In this document: positions 1 to 12,662 of the stretch, piece after piece
Layout: every line of letters starts with the position of its first letter
Position numbering within the stretch: position 1 is the stretch's first letter
Source: Theristus sp. LFF4_11
Taxonomy: Eukaryota; Nematoda; Chromadorea; Monhysterida; Xyalidae
NCBI GenBank assembly: GCA_030248135.1
Contig: JASANC010000960.1
Span: forward strand, 62,001-126,000
Length of the DNA stretch: 64,000 nucleotides
Direction: 5' to 3'
Notes under the pieces: generated by a model
Database searches by the model: none
Told to the model about the DNA's origin: nothing
The model's input: the letters and a program-made list of their open reading frames with translations, nothing else
Position numbers and translations under genes: made by a program

Positions 1-115
1 CTAAAAAAACCGGTTTTTATCTTAAAAATTTTCCGAACTTTTGGTAGTTCAAAACTATTGGTTGTATGATATCGCAAAATTACATGTGGTAAAACTGAAA
101 AATGAACTGCGGGGG
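1..115. repeat. Partial copy of an AT-rich dispersed repeat (second copy at 37.04-37.40 kb)
   Basis: The first 115 bases (AAACCGG, then GAAC-TT-GGTA, then TTCAAAACTATT, then GATATCGCAAAATTA) match the reverse complement of 37250-37365 with scattered differences. The element runs off the left edge. It lies in a GLDC intron. Confidence 0.55.
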
Positions 116-258
116 AAATTGGATTTGTGAGTTAATCACTTATCAGATTTACTTTCTCTTGCAGCTTCAAATACCAATTTCGTTGCGGTTATTTTGTGGC
201 CGCATAAATGCGAGCGTAGACACGTTCGAGTGAATGCAATCGTTTGCAGCGCACGTAC

Positions 259-2752
259 TTTGTGACGCCGACGACACGGCCTGGCATCATGCGAGGCAGC
301 GTGTGTCTGTTGTCGTCGTCCCTGACGGCCATGAACGCCGCGTGCGGTCCACCGAAGCCCATGGGCACCCCGAATCGCTGTGCGCTGCCGACGGCCACGT
401 CTGCGCCGAAGTCGCCAGGCGGCTTCACGAGACAACACGCCAGCAAGTCCGTGCACATCACCACCAGTGCCTGCAGGTTTTTTTCGTGTCCAGAAATGGT
501 GAAACAAATCAACGTGTTCGTATACCGTATTACCTCTATTAACCCCCCCCCCAAATAAACCCCCACCCCCTCGACAAGTTTCCAAATAATCCCCCCCAAA
601 ATAAACCCCCATGGGGGTTTATTAGAAACCTGTTTGAAACACATACCTAGCGAATTCGGTGGCTGAATGCAGTGACATTGGTGAAATTGTGCTACCAAAG
701 GCCCCAAAGGGATGAGTTAGTGGTAATTTCATTACAAAAGGCTGTTACAAAAGGAAATCTCTGTGAAAAGTAGAAGTTTCTGCGACTTTCTTGCCTGCCA
801 TGCAAAGTATTTTTGCCATTTTTCAACAAACCCCCACCCCTAGAATTTGTTTGTAAATAAACCCCCCCAAAAATAACCCCCCAAAATAAACCCCCACCCC
901 CAGAAGTCGCTGAAGAATCAGAGGTAATACGGTAGATAGTTTCTAAAATGATAAGAAACACGATTAGCGTCGTTGTACAGAGAGTCAACGAGTAAAACTA
1001 CGAAACGCCATACGCCGGCCGCTTTTGCACGCGTGATCAGTTTCGAGTGGTCGGCGAGCACACCGTACGTGCACGGATACTGTACAATGAGCCCGCAGAC
1101 GCTGCTGTCGATGGCCGCTTGTTGCACGTCGCAGACACGCACTTCCATGTGCAATGGCCTGAATGGGACACAACATTTTGGGTGAGCGAAACGTCATGCA
1201 ATAACCAGACAGCGTTTTGCCACTCTCATGGACGTTGTTTGATCGCTGTTGAAAAGCTTGTGGAAAAGATGCGGGGAATGAAAACATTGTTGAAACAATC
1301 ATTGTGCAGGGTGTTTCACAAAGTTTTAAAGCAAACAAAACTGAAAACTTAATGAACAATAATCAAAACAAAACTGACTCTGCTCGCGTTTTGATGACGG
1401 CAATATTCTGCGGATGCATGTGCTGATCGACAAGAAAGACGTGGCGTTTTTTACTGGCTCTGTAAGAAAGTCATAAATGGACAGAATTGCCGGGTATTTC
1501 ATCAAACGTTATGTGCTTAAACAAAGGCGCTTCTTATGCCCAGCAATTTGCACTCTCAGTTTGGGTTAAAACTTACGCAAGTCACAACTTGCAAAGTTAA
1601 ACCAAACTGAAATTCTGTGGTCTGTACAAGCATTTTAGCAAATGATGACGTCATATCTGTGCGACACGTTCAAACAAAATAAAAAATAGCAGCCGGTGCA
1701 ACGCGTTTTTTTGCTGCGACCTGTAGCAAAGCGTCATCGCCTCCGCACAGGCGGTCGATTCGTCCAAAAGCGAGGCGTTTGCGACGTGCAGGCCAGTCAG
1801 ATCGGCAACCATCGTCTGAAAGTTCATCAGACTCTCGAGACGGCCCTGCGAGATCTCTGCTTGATAGGGCGTGTATTGCGTGATCCTGAAAGGGTGTGTC
1901 TTCTGAGAGAATCACATGCTTGTTTTCACTCAACAAACATTGTCGCAAAAGCGCTTGCAAAACTCCGGATGAACACCGTAATCGCATGACAGCGACACGC
2001 CAGTGGTTCAGTGAAAACGTACAAACACACTGCGTCACACTTGCCATCCAGCATTCTCGAGCATTTGCCTGACGACCACCGACGGTGTGATGCATGCGTA
2101 GTATCCCATGCCGATGTACGATCGGTACACGTGGTTGTGGTGTGCGATCTTGCGCAGCTCGCGCAGCATTCCGTGCTCGTGCACCGGCTGTGGCAGGTCG
2201 AGCTGCCGCTGCACGCGCAGCCCCGCCGGCAGTGTCCGCTCCACCAACTCGTCCAAACTCTGCAACCATTCTCCGTTACTTTTACGTCGATGTGCGTGTC
2301 CATAATAGCGACCACAAATGAGTTTGCCCCATTTACCAGTCGTTTTCAATTTCATATGAAAATCAATCAGTTACCTGATTCGTTAATGACACCGCGATGC
2401 ATGCGTTCTGTGTGCAGGGCGCTGTCCAGCAATGCACAGAATGCATGCATCACGTGGTCACCAACCAACCAATCAGCTAATTGCATGATATACAGTTGGA
2501 GTGTAGAAATCGACTATGGTTAGCTAAATGAATTTTTGTTTGCTTCCGACGGTTTCTGCATATTTCGGCTGTTTCTCAGCCGACAGAACAGCTGTCGAAT
2601 TTTCCAGTTGACAGTGAAACAAAGCATACAAACAACAAGCCTTGCAGCCGATGACACGCAGCATTTCCTCCTGCTCGTGCATCCGCGGGCCAATGTGACG
2701 CCGTGCGAAGTGGTTCTCTTCTTTCAGATCGTAAAACGCAACTGGAGATGTG
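259..2752 (-). CDS. GLDC: Glycine dehydrogenase (decarboxylating), P protein; partial, C-terminus off left edge
   Basis: PLP-dependent decarboxylase of the mitochondrial glycine cleavage system. Six exons read on the minus strand: 2752-2641, 2259-2045, 1885-1721, 1459-1379, 1158-1014, 470-259. Frames close across every junction and the product aligns with the N-terminal half of [12 protein letters not shown], then EQEEML, then [10 protein letters not shown], then [20 protein letters not shown], then NASLLDE, then [10 protein letters not shown], then [21 protein letters not shown] and RMMPGR. The last exon ends at VTK, so the following exons and the PLP-lysine half lie beyond position 1. The first readable exon begins after an acceptor at 2753, so the exon with the start codon and mitochondrial targeting peptide lies upstream and was not identified. 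Two introns (after 2641 and after 2045) appear to use GC donors; with the second the frame closes only if GC is used. Introns carry a TA-flanked MITE (525-932) and a palindromic repeat (about 2355-2505). Confidence 0.93.
525..932. repeat. TA-flanked MITE in GLDC intron
   Basis: Perfect 13-bp terminal inverted repeats CCGTATTACCTCT at 525-537 and 920-932, each flanked by a TA dinucleotide (523-524 and 933-934), as expected of a Tc1/mariner-type target duplication. The interior is low complexity, rich in runs of C with repeated AATAAACCCCC units, and has no coding capacity. It sits between the last two GLDC exons. Confidence 0.75.
2355..2505. repeat. Palindromic MITE, family P (GLDC intron copy)
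   Basis: Imperfect palindrome whose arms contain the family core: AATCAG...GATT, then CGCGATGCATGC, with the mirrored GCATGCATCACGTGGTCACC and CCAATCAGCTAATTGCATG. Related copies are listed at 5074, 24941, 29131, 29633, 35655, 38516 and 62178. No ORF. Confidence 0.6.
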
Positions 2753-5700
2753 CTGCACGTGAAATGCAGATGAACACGAGTGTCAACTAATTTAGAACTC
2801 AACACCAGGACAGGATCAACATGTGAAAACGTCAGAGAAGTGAATGAAAATGATCTGACCAAACAATGGTTGCATGTGCTTAGCATTTTTTGCTCAACAC
2901 ACCAAACTGAGCGAAAAAGTTGTGCGCGTGCAAAAAAACAGTGTTTGGTTGACATTTTCTTCACTTTTAGTTTTAGTACTAAGAAACACTGAGGAAGAAG
3001 AACGCCGGAAAACACAACATTGAACAGTTTGCCCAGTCGACATGAACCGCAGTGATGTTATGGTGGTTGCATTCTGAATGTTTTCAGGGAACCTGTACTG
3101 GTTTCACCTGATGTTCAGCGTTTGTTGTGTTTTCTGCTGAGCAGCCATGCGCACAGCACACAGTCGTTGTCTGTTTGGCCGCAAACGACGCACGTGCCGG
3201 ATGGCTCCACTGCCGTGCAGCATTTTGCACACGTTTGCTTTATTTTGTCAAGTTTTTCTGAAATTCTTCGGGTTTTTTTGCAAATGTTTATTCGATATAC
3301 ATATTAAATGGAGACCAACAAAACAAACGAAATAGATGTTCTGTGATTCCAAGCGTTAGTTACGCAAATGTCCAATGATAGACAAGACAAGCATGGTTAA
3401 ATTCAGCAACCTAGGCAACAGACAAACCAAAAACGTGCTGAACCCCGTGATGTGCGTTGCGGTTGAAACAATGTTTTCCAATGTGGAAAATTTCGCGTTT
3501 CAACGCAGCGTTGAGAAAACATGTTGAATTTGTTTTCATAAAACGCACACAAACAGTCGGCATAAAGGCAATAAAAACAACAAACACCAAAAACAGCTTA
3601 GTTGCAATGCAATACAACAACCAACCAACAGCAAAAAGCGTGTTGCGCGCTCTGTTCAAAAAGTTGTTGCTTGAAACGTCAAAACAAAAAGAAAATGGTT
3701 GTCCCCAGACAAAAACAAACCGACTCGGCTTACTGGTGAGCAAAGCAAGCACACACAGACACAACACGTTTGATGGGGACCGTGAACCAAACGTGAATTG
3801 GGGTCAGTCAGTGTGAAACGATTCGAAAGAAACATCAGCAGCGAGTTTGGATGAGCGCCGTGGGTGGAGATGTCTGTGTGGTCATGATGACCGTTAGTAA
3901 TTGGCGGTTGTGACACGCTCTAAAACAGAAAATGAGACTCTTTGGGTCGGTTGAACTGGTCCCTTACCGGTAATATCCAGATTCTTGGAGTTTGGTTTTT
4001 TTTTCGAACCGGCCATTCAACCCGTGTCTGCGGTCCGGATAAAAGAATTTTGATTTTGCTATTGAGCTACTTTTGGTTGAACCTGATGCACCATTTGATA
4101 TCTCAGGCTGAAAATTAGCAGAACCCAAATCAAGTTGAACATTTGTTCGTATCTGGCTAAAATTTTAATTCCAATGATTGCCAGGCTGAAAGGTTCTCGC
4201 GCTGCTGGGTTGCCTTTATTTCTGTGCGACCCCATTCATCGGCGTTCGGCTTCGTTCAAAGCAAACCCGTTCCGTCCCACTTTGCTTATTCAGGAAAAAG
4301 CCATTCAACTTGTTTTTTTCAATTCTGAATTACATTGAATAAAAAACAGTTTCCAAGAAAGCAGAGTAATTTTCCACTGCCTTTTGACTGTCGCAACATT
4401 TACACTTCGCAAAAACAGATTGCACTGTTGCACAGCTAGCCAGTGTTGTCACAATTGCCTTTTTGTCAACAATCTCAGCTTTTGAATGCCAAGTGTTGTT
4501 GTGTTTTGGAATTCGTGGCATTTTTGACGCAATTTTTCAACAACCTAAAGTTAAACAACATTTAACCCAACGTTGTTTGTTTTGCTGAGCGCTACCAACA
4601 TGTATCAATTATATCTTTTTAATTCAACAAAAATCGATTGTGCAATGCGATCTGTTTTTTGTTTATTGCTTAAAGAAAGCCGTTCCCGTTACTTTTTCAT
4701 GTAAAAACAAACCGATCATCAATATCACTCTTTTGCCATCATCAATCCACGGTTTGTTGTTTTAAAATAAAATTTTAACAATAGATGGCAAACATTTTCA
4801 AACACTGTTCCAAGTTTTAAACCAAAATTTTAAACCAAACTCGAGGAGACCGAGATCTTTTACCCGTTATGGTTTTTTGAGACACCCTGTAAATCCGGTT
4901 CTCACATTCACGATTTTCTCTGCGACTTATTTGATTCGGAATGAAGGTCAAAAACTTATTCTTACACACATCACAATCAACATGTACAATATGATTTTAA
5001 TTGTGAATAATTGATCCACGCCTCTCCACAATCCACTGTACAAGTGAAAGTGGTGTAAAAGTCAAAAAATCTACAATCGAACTCTAAATTGTAAGCAATC
5101 AGTGACTGGTTGATGATCACGCGATGCATTTTTTCTGTGCAACACAGACTCCGCCCCCAAAACAATGTCGGTTACCTGCACAGAAAGCATGTATCACATG
5201 TTCACAAACCAAGATTGCCCGTAATTTAGAGTTCGACTGCAATTATCGCTGAAAAGGTTTTCATTTCTTTTCACTTTTAGTTTACCGTCAAGTTTATCCC
5301 ACAGCTGGAACCACAACCACCATGTGCAACAATCAAAGCGTTGTCGGTTGACTGTGTGACCGATTTTTTATACGCAAAGAAAAAGTGCAAACAGTAAACT
5401 TCCGTTGAGTGAATTATATACGTATACTCTGATTACTCTGATTATCATGCATCATTACAGTTCAAAACAATAAACGTCGGTGTTTTTGCACATGATTAAA
5501 GTTGTGAAAAAATCGAAACCGTTTTTGCACAAATTGTTTCTGTACGGAGGTTGCAAAGATATGGGTCAATTGTCATTGGGAATTTAGAAAAAATCCATTG
5601 CAACTGCATAATTAATTCTCATTTTCGGCCCGGAACATGGCACGTATACAAAAAATTGATATTGGCGCGACCAAGAAAAAGTGCGCATAAACGTTATCGG

Positions 5701-5960
5701 ATATACTAATGTGTGCGGTTTTTTGCGCCGCTAAATGATACAAAATGTAATATCGCGTATAATACTAAACAGTTGAAACAAACGTGTACATGGGTGAGCA
5801 ACAATTGTGCGTCCAAGAATGACTGCAGGGCCGGGGTGTCATGGCGTGTGCATCGGTGACGTGCGTGCGTCTGTGCGCTCGTGAGCGACCGTGTTTTGGC
5901 CTCGATACGTGCGTGGCCGTTGATTTGCTTGATTTGAGAACGCAACGGGTCGTTTCGCGT
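2753..5960. other. Non-coding stretch upstream of GLDC
   Basis: No ORF of recognisable homology on either strand. It should contain the GLDC first exon and promoter (direction leftward), but I could not place them. AT-rich, with one palindromic MITE at 5074-5239. Confidence 0.5.
5074..5239. repeat. Palindromic MITE, family P
   Basis: Arms start CAATCGAACTCTAAATT and end AATTTAGAGTTCGACTG, an imperfect terminal inverted repeat preceded by TA. The inner core GATCACGCGATGCAT is mirrored by ATGTATCACATGTTCACAAACC. Confidence 0.7.
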
Positions 5961-5970
5961 TTGCAACTAT

Positions 5971-5978
5971 TATAAAAA
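5971..5978 (+). promoter_or_regulatory. TATA box of the Hint-domain gene, with Inr about 6004
   Basis: TATAAAAA at 5971-5978 is followed about 33 nt downstream by TCAGTC (6004-6009), a good initiator match, and then a short leader to the start codon at 6189. Position and spacing fit a TATA/Inr promoter for the secreted Hint protein. Confidence 0.55.
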
Positions 5979-6188
5979 GGTGCACACCATCGGTCGGACA
6001 CCGTCAGTCGCTGTGACATGCGTTGATATCGGTCAATCTTGCGTCGCAAACAGTTATATTGCAGAACTCTGCAGAAGGTTGCTATAGGACGTTGCGTGCC
6101 ACTTACATTTATTGAAAACAACGCCAAAGCACTTTTCATTTTCAGCTTATATTTGTGCGCTTACATTCGCAGACAGCCGGCTGCAAAG

Positions 6189-8258
6189 ATGCTCTGCATT
6201 GCACTGATGTTGATGGGCGTCAGCACTGCGTACGCAGGTCACCAATGAGTTGCTTCGTTGTTGTCACTCGCATTCACAGATGCTCTTCAACCACGCTCGG
6301 CGTGGTGCACTTTGAGCAGTTGCTCATTTCCAATGAGCAGCATCGTGATCAACATTTCAGTGCACGCCGGTGGCACGTGCACGCCAGGTGTCGTGAGCCC
6401 GTGCACCGTTGGAGCATTGTGCAGTGCGCCAGCGCCACCAGCGACCGCTCACCTGTGCGTATGCAACACTGGCTTGACTGCGTACAACGGACTATGCATC
6501 GGTACAGTCTTCATGAGCATTGTTACAAACATGTTCACACAACAGCGTCGGTTGCAAGCAGCTTTGTATGTTGCATTAGGCGTGTCTTGGATCGCATGCG
6601 TTTCACAAGCTCTTGTAATCACATGTTGCAGTTGGCTGGTGCAACGTGCCAACCGCAATGTTTGCAGCGTCTTCCCGCACCACCCACATACAATATCAGT
6701 GTACTTCGACACGCGTGTTCTGTTGCAGCTGCTGTCAACGCAGCATGCCGTGATAATGGAGGCACTCAAATTGCGTCCTGTTCGCTTGGCGCCACGTGTC
6801 CGGCCGGCAACAACGCTGTGTGCACCTGCGCCGCCGGCACCACGCTCACCAACGGCTTCTGTGCGGGTGCGTTGCAAACAACGTGCTCTGGGTGTACACA
6901 CGCTCGCACGTGCATCGTGACGAACACACGATCATGTTAAAATGCCGAGTTGCTGCGGTGCTCAACTTTTGACCGCTTTTATCAATGAAACAGTGACTGT
7001 GTTGTTGAATGGAACTGAGACGCTATATTATGCACAGTTGTTTTTCGGATTTGGAAAGAAAGCGAGAAATCACTTTGTGCAGCTGCATTTGGTGCCGCAT
7101 GTCTGCCAGCTGCTGGTGTGCAAGCTGCAGCGACCACTGCACAGTACTGTGTCACTGGCATGTGCACCACCGTTGGTGCAACAAGCACGTGCGCGTGCCC
7201 CACTGGACACACACCGATCACAAATGGATGCCAAGGTAGAAATCGATCTAGTGTTTATTGCGCTTTCAATTATGTACTCACACTCAGCGTTTATTATGAT
7301 TATTTTTCTTTTAGTGCTATGTACACAAAAACGTTCAATTCAAAAGTGTTTCGTTGACAGCAGGCCGCTTGATTAAAAGTGTTTTGCTGTGAACAAACCG
7401 ATGGCAAACGGAAACATAGCAGTTTTATGCACAATCAAACCAAAACATTGCAGCCCCAGCAGCCACCCCAGTAATCTGCTTCTCTGCTGACCAGACCGTG
7501 CAGACAAAATCAGGCGCGAAACGCATGGACCAGATCGTGCTCGGCGACCAGGTGAACATGGTGTTCGTTTGAGGACGCCTGTTGTGGCGTGCAGTGTTGT
7601 CAGCTTTGTGCATGAGTCCGTCGGAGCACATGCGCCTGTGCAGGTGATGGTCGCCTCGGCCAACGGTGCGCCCGCGTACAGCCGTGTCGCGTCCTGGTTC
7701 CACCGGAAGCCCCGCGGCGAGCACGAGTACCTCGAGATGAGCACCGAGTCCGGTCGTGTGTTCAAGATCTCGCCGCAGCATCTGCTGCCGCGTGCGCCGT
7801 GCGACGCCGACGTCGACGTCAAGAAGCTGACGGACGCGGCCGAATTCGCGTCGAAGGCTCGTATCGGTGACTGTGTGCTCAGCAGCGACGCGAAGACAAA
7901 CAAACTGAGCAAGGACCCGATTATGCAGGTGGGCGAACACAACAGCACAGCAAACACGCATTTTCATCACTGCGATTGTTTTTGTGGTGCAGCTGCGTGT
8001 TTTGTGTTGCAGATCAGAACAGTTGTGTCGGAGGGCGCGTTCAACCCGGTGACCGAGAGTGGCACCCTGCTGGTCGGCGGTGTGCATGCCTCCTGCTACT
8101 CAGTGTTCGAGTCGCATCGCCTCCAGCACCAGATCGCGCAGAGCTACCACCAACTGCAGCACAACATGGCGCTGTTGCCCGAGAACAATGAGATCACTGA
8201 TGACGTGCCGTTGCTGCTGCAGTCGCTGCAGTACGTCAGCGACATCGTCTCACAGTGA
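6189..8258 (+). CDS. Secreted Cys-rich protein with C-terminal Hint (Hedgehog-type autoprocessing) domain
   Basis: Seven exons: 6189-6237, 6361-6501, 6729-6866, 7083-7235, 7454-7551, 7644-7928, 8013-8258; 369 aa. The start at 6189 opens a signal peptide (MLCIALMLMGVSTAYA). Exons 2-4 are each phase 1-1 and each encode one Cys-rich module ending in CxC then G...NGxC (for example CTCAAGTTLTNGFC and CACPTGHTPITNGC), like EB-type modules. From about residue 169 the sequence is a Hint domain: nucleophilic Cys in CFSADQTVQT, the block-B type ISPQHLL, and the Hedgehog C-terminal signature GTLLVGGVHASCYSVF. In Hedgehog this domain cleaves the chain and transfers sterol to the N-terminal part. Here the N-terminal part is not a Hedge domain. 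Inference: an autoprocessed secreted ligand or matrix protein, of the kind expanded in nematodes (hog, groundhog, warthog groups). Confidence 0.88.
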
Positions 8259-8421
8259 TCAGCCACTGCACACTGCCCAGCACACCGATATACATACCTC
8301 TGTTTTGTACGCTGTTGCTCGTTTGCAACACTTGTCCGCGCACAACGTTGTTATTGACCTAATTTTTGCACAAACGACGCACCTCATTAACACACACAAA
8401 CGGTGGTGGGTCCACCTACGG

Positions 8422-8723
8422 CACTAATCATGACGCGCACTTTATCGCCTTTTTTTATTTAATTATACGCGCGCCGGTTCCGGAAGCCCGAAGGTACCAA
8501 ACTCCGGCGGAGACGGGCAATACTGCCCCGAGCCCAATTTTACCCTCGGCTCAGGAGGGAATAGACCATTAGATGTTCGTTGGTCACTTTAATTTTCCAC
8601 GAGTATGTCTTGTCCACAGCGAGGTTCGAACCCGGTACCTACAGAACTGTAGGCCGAAGTTCTACCGCTACGCCACGGACGCGACATGACACCACTAATC
8701 ATGACGCGCACTTTATCGCCTTT
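8422..8723 (-). mobile_element. tRNA-derived SINE, family A, with 31-bp flanking direct repeat
   Basis: Read on the minus strand the element has a tRNA-like head with an A box (TGGCGTAGCGGTAGAAC) and a B box (GGTTCGAACCT) around 8620-8690, then a conserved body GGGCTCGGGGCAGTATTGCC. The same body recurs at 12.66-12.90 kb and 42.63-42.72 kb. The stretch CACTAATCATGACGCGCACT and 11 more bases occurs at both 8422-8452 and 8693-8723, an unusually long target duplication. Confidence 0.75.
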
Positions 8724-9485
8724 CTTTTATTTATTTTTCTTCTCGGGGTATCGTTTTACTGTATGCACGACTTTCAGTGATTTTGTTGCTGCACTTGTTA
8801 GAAAGTGATTTTGTAATGTACATTGTAGCTTCGAAATGCAAACACAGTCAAACGCATGTGGTGCACTTTTGGTTTAATCCCATAAACAGTCAAGTCGAAA
8901 AAAGCACTTGTTAAAACACAAATCAAGCGAATAATTTTAAGCATCAACGGGTATACTAATTAACAACAGCGCGTTTGAAGCAAGCTCGATATCAAAATCA
9001 GCGGCATTTTCCATCTGTAGGAACGGGTCAAACGTTCGTAACTCAAAGTACATATAGTAGGACTAAAGCTTTATTTTTGAAAGACCAAAAACTGTCATTG
9101 CCTTTTTCACAAAAAACGGCAAAATTTGCAGTAGCCAAAACTGGCCAGTTAAGCCAAAGCCGGAATCGCGTAACGGCCCTAACCCCTGTCGTGTTCAGCG
9201 CCCAAGATAACCCCAAAAAAGCAGAAAAACAAAAACGCAAATTTGCACGCACGCACCTGTGCACACTGATGCATGCGCACACGTTGACTGTGCTGCCACT
9301 GCCGCTGCTCATTGCGCAGCACTGTCATACGGTAATAAGATAATGTTGATTAGGATAAAAAACGCAACTCAACATCCCAATGCAATTTTGAGTTTATTTG
9401 ACAACAATCAAATGAAACTTGCGGTTTCCTGTGAAAATCCCTGTGAAATCTGAAAGTCGACAAAATTATAGGCAGAGGCCAGAGG

Positions 9486-9648
9486 GTTAAGGCCCGTTTA
9501 TACAATGTATCTGATTGATGTATGCGCCTGCGACACGGCACGGCACGTAATGTCACGTCACTTTAGGACCCGTGTTGTTGCATACTACTGTTCAGACCTG
9601 ACGTACGTAGACGTATATCTGCATACGTCAGGTATGAACAGGCCTTCA
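9486..9648. repeat. Short MITE with AAGGCC termini
   Basis: Begins AAGGCCCGTTTATAC and ends with the reverse complement of AAGGCCTGTTCATAC, an imperfect 15-bp inverted repeat. The interior has further short palindromes (CTGACGTACG, CATACGTCAG). No coding content. Confidence 0.45.
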
Positions 9649-10085
9649 GTACAAAAGACGGTACTATGATTTGAAATGGTTACTTTTTGCTGCAAACATT
9701 AACCGATTTTGCTGAAAGTTTGAACAGAGCTCACAAATGGGAAAATTTGTTTCCGGGCGGCAGACAATAACCCCACTTAGGATTGTTGCCGATTTCTGCA
9801 GAAATTTCACGAATTCGCATTTTTGACTAAATTTCTGTTTTACGTACTTTCTGTTTTTTACAAATCACAATGCCATTTCGTTGTCACCCTCGTGGCCTGG
9901 GTTGGTAGCGTAGCGCATTCGACTGTTGTCTTTTCGCTAAGGGATCGAGGTGCGCTGAGGCGTGCATGGGCGTTTTGCACGCTTTCCTGGGTTAGCCTTG
10001 GCTAAACACATCGCCTAAAATCACCGTTCGTTCGTCGTCAAAGTAAAAACACATCAAGAAAAGAACCCGATGGTCGACAAAAATA

Positions 10086-10343
10086 CCGTAAAGTCTTGCA
10101 TATAAGGTCTCCTTATATAAATTTGAAAATCAAAAATTTCTGAAAAAAGTGGAATTTTGTGTGACAACCTTATAAGTGGGAGGAGGTCTTATAAAGCGAA
10201 GATTAGGAAGTCCGGGCTTTATAAACGGGGTGGGATTTCGACCAAGTCAAAATTTTGAATTTTTTGGTTTCCCGCCGTGTGACACTCCGCCCACTTTTGG
10301 GTGGGGGTCTTATGGGAGGAACCTTATATGCAAGACTTTACGG
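10086..10343. repeat. TA-flanked MITE
   Basis: Terminal inverted repeats CCGTAAAGTCTTGCATATAA (20 bp or more, essentially perfect) at both ends, flanked by TA at 10084-10085 and 10344-10345. 258 bp, no ORF. The ends share the start CCGTA with the GLDC-intron MITE. Confidence 0.8.
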
Positions 10344-12252
10344 TAGATGCATTCGAACGCATATTGCACATTCGAGCGCTGGGTTCGAATATTGCACTTA
10401 TAAAACCAAATCAGGCTGTTTTGACCTTTAAAATTGACAAAAATGTTTGTGAAAATTAGCCTCCGACGTCAATTTGGACCTACGTACCCTTTGCAGCATG
10501 TGGATCCAAACCCAGTCGTGGTTTTCGTTCCAAATGATTTTTCTGTGTTCCTTAGTACTTTCTTGAATACTTCAGATAGAAAACGCACCGGTTCACGTTG
10601 TTGTTGATGGACAACACCGCGCTTCTTCGAGACGACAAATCGGAAAAAGCCAAGAGTTGACAAGCAGTTCACATTTGATAAGAGTAAAAACATGGTAATT
10701 TACTGCTTTTAGTCCATTAACGAGCTCATGAAACCAACTGCAGAAGCTTCTATCGGTATCTGGACTTTGCTTATCGATCTTTGACCTGAAAGTAGAAATT
10801 GTCACAAAAAATTCTGCCAAAAACAAGGTCCACACAAAACTCTGGGAAAAAACATAATGACGCTTTCTGTGGAAAGTGTCTTAAACGCATTTTCAGATGA
10901 AAGTACAATTTTGATGGCCAAAATTCGTTTTTTAGTTAATTCAAAAATTAAATTAATTTCGAACCCTAATGAGACGTGCCTTGAACGCGAGCAGATTACT
11001 CATAACAATTTGAATGACGCTGTTGAGCGTTTCGTCCGTATTTCTGCCCTTCACTTTATCTATGGTCGGCAATTGGCCACACGACACACGGCCGTCGAGG
11101 CAGCTCCCGAAAAGCAGACACCGCAGTCAAACCAAGCGACTCGGTGGCCACGACGTGCATTGACGATGACGTCATCATTGGCGCCGTCTGCACCGGTGCA
11201 CCGTGCTGTACGGACGAAATATCACCAGCCAGAAAGCGGTTGGCCAACGCAACTGCGGCAGCATCGTTATAAACCACAAACGAAACTGTGGAGATTTACC
11301 ATCGAAAAAGATGAAACTCGAAGTTTTTCGAATTCCAGTCAAAATAACGTAACCCCACAGCAATTACAAGATTTTTTGTGGGAACAAAATTTCCTGTGCG
11401 TGGTCCACGCCCACCTTCCCCCCCCTCCAATGAGGCGCAACCATGGGCTTGGGGAGAGGGCACATTTGCAAATCACTGCCAACAGAAAGAGAAACCACCG
11501 TTGCACATGGAAACGACTGTGTAATTTGCAGACCCTGTTTTTTTCAAAATGCCACAAAGTTGAGGTGCATCAGTCAATTTCTGAGTCAACACATTTGAGC
11601 ACCCCTGCAATTTTCAACCACACACGCACATTTTTTTACCATGCACAACCATCCAGCCAATGGTGTTTTTTGAAGTACGCAGGTGTCAAGTCAGCATCAC
11701 TTGTGCGTTGATAAACATTTGTCGCTCTGCAAACGTGCACGTGCAATCGTGAAATGAGTTTTTTTGCTTTTCAACAGTTTATTTTTCTGCAATGAGTTTT
11801 GCCTTATTACCACAGCGTCACTAAATGCGCATTACACACACGTTTTATTTGCACTAGTCGTACCGAACGCACTTCTGTTCTTAAAAAAACACTTTCGCAT
11901 GACAATAATATGCACGACACAATAAACGTCAACTTTCACCTTTTTTGCACACACGTTGCAATGATGGTGCAAATGAAAATGTGTGACAGATGATTGCTGA
12001 GAGCACACGAATGAATGTGCCTGCCGTGCATGCACTTTCGACTCCCTGAATTTCAATGCCAAATCAATATAATGATTGTGGTGTGAAAAGTGAAGTGTGC
12101 ACCTACCAAAACAGACCGAAAACTTGCGTTGGAGAAACCACGGAGAAGCATTCAATCCAGACTGGTGCAACAAGCGACCAGCACAACTACGCGCATGTCA
12201 ATCTACTTTGCAGCTTCTGTTGCGCATTTTCAGAACATTATTCAGCTATGTA

Positions 12253-12515
12253 CGGCATGGCCGACTAAACATGACTGCTTTTTTCCGGGTGCAAAGAGCA
12301 CACGCGAAATTTTAAAAAAATTTAGAAACCCAGTTGTTTTCAAATTTGACTGTTTTTTAATTAGTTAATTATTCATGCTTTTCTATTCATTCGTTGTCCA
12401 TTGCACACCTGATTGGCAAGTGTCTTGGCATTTTTGTGAATGGCAACTGCTAGTCTGCGACTAATCTCACTTTTATTGAGAAAACATGGACTGCCTTATT
12501 TATCCAACCATTATG
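12253..12515. repeat. TA-flanked MITE, family M, copy 1
   Basis: Starts CGGCATGGCCGACTAAACAT and ends near CCTTATTTATCCAACCATTA, with TA dinucleotides either side (12251-12252, 12516-12517). It is colinear with copy 2 at 13895-14160, sharing the internal TTTTTTCC/GCGGGTGCAA motif and ATGGACTGCC near the end. Confidence 0.65.
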
Positions 12516-12662
12516 TATGGTACTCGAACCTAATCTGAGTAACAATGAAAACCCTTTTGTGGCTCAACCAAAAAGTCTAAGGCTGCATGGAGGAGGCCAG
12601 TGCCGTTTATAGAGATTTGTTTTCGCTTTGTGGCTTCTAGTTTTGATTTTTTGTGGCTTTTT

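Noticed and set aside
9885..9960. tRNA gene-like sequence (GGTAGCGTAGCGCATTCGACTG)
   Set aside because: B-box region is degenerate and no acceptor stem pairs; at best a SINE or tRNA pseudogene fragment.
10857..11711. 284-codon open frame on the plus strand
   Set aside because: No recognisable domain, basic and low-complexity composition, no splice context or start signal. A GC-rich minus-strand frame over 11056-11277 looked slightly more protein-like but matched no family I could name.
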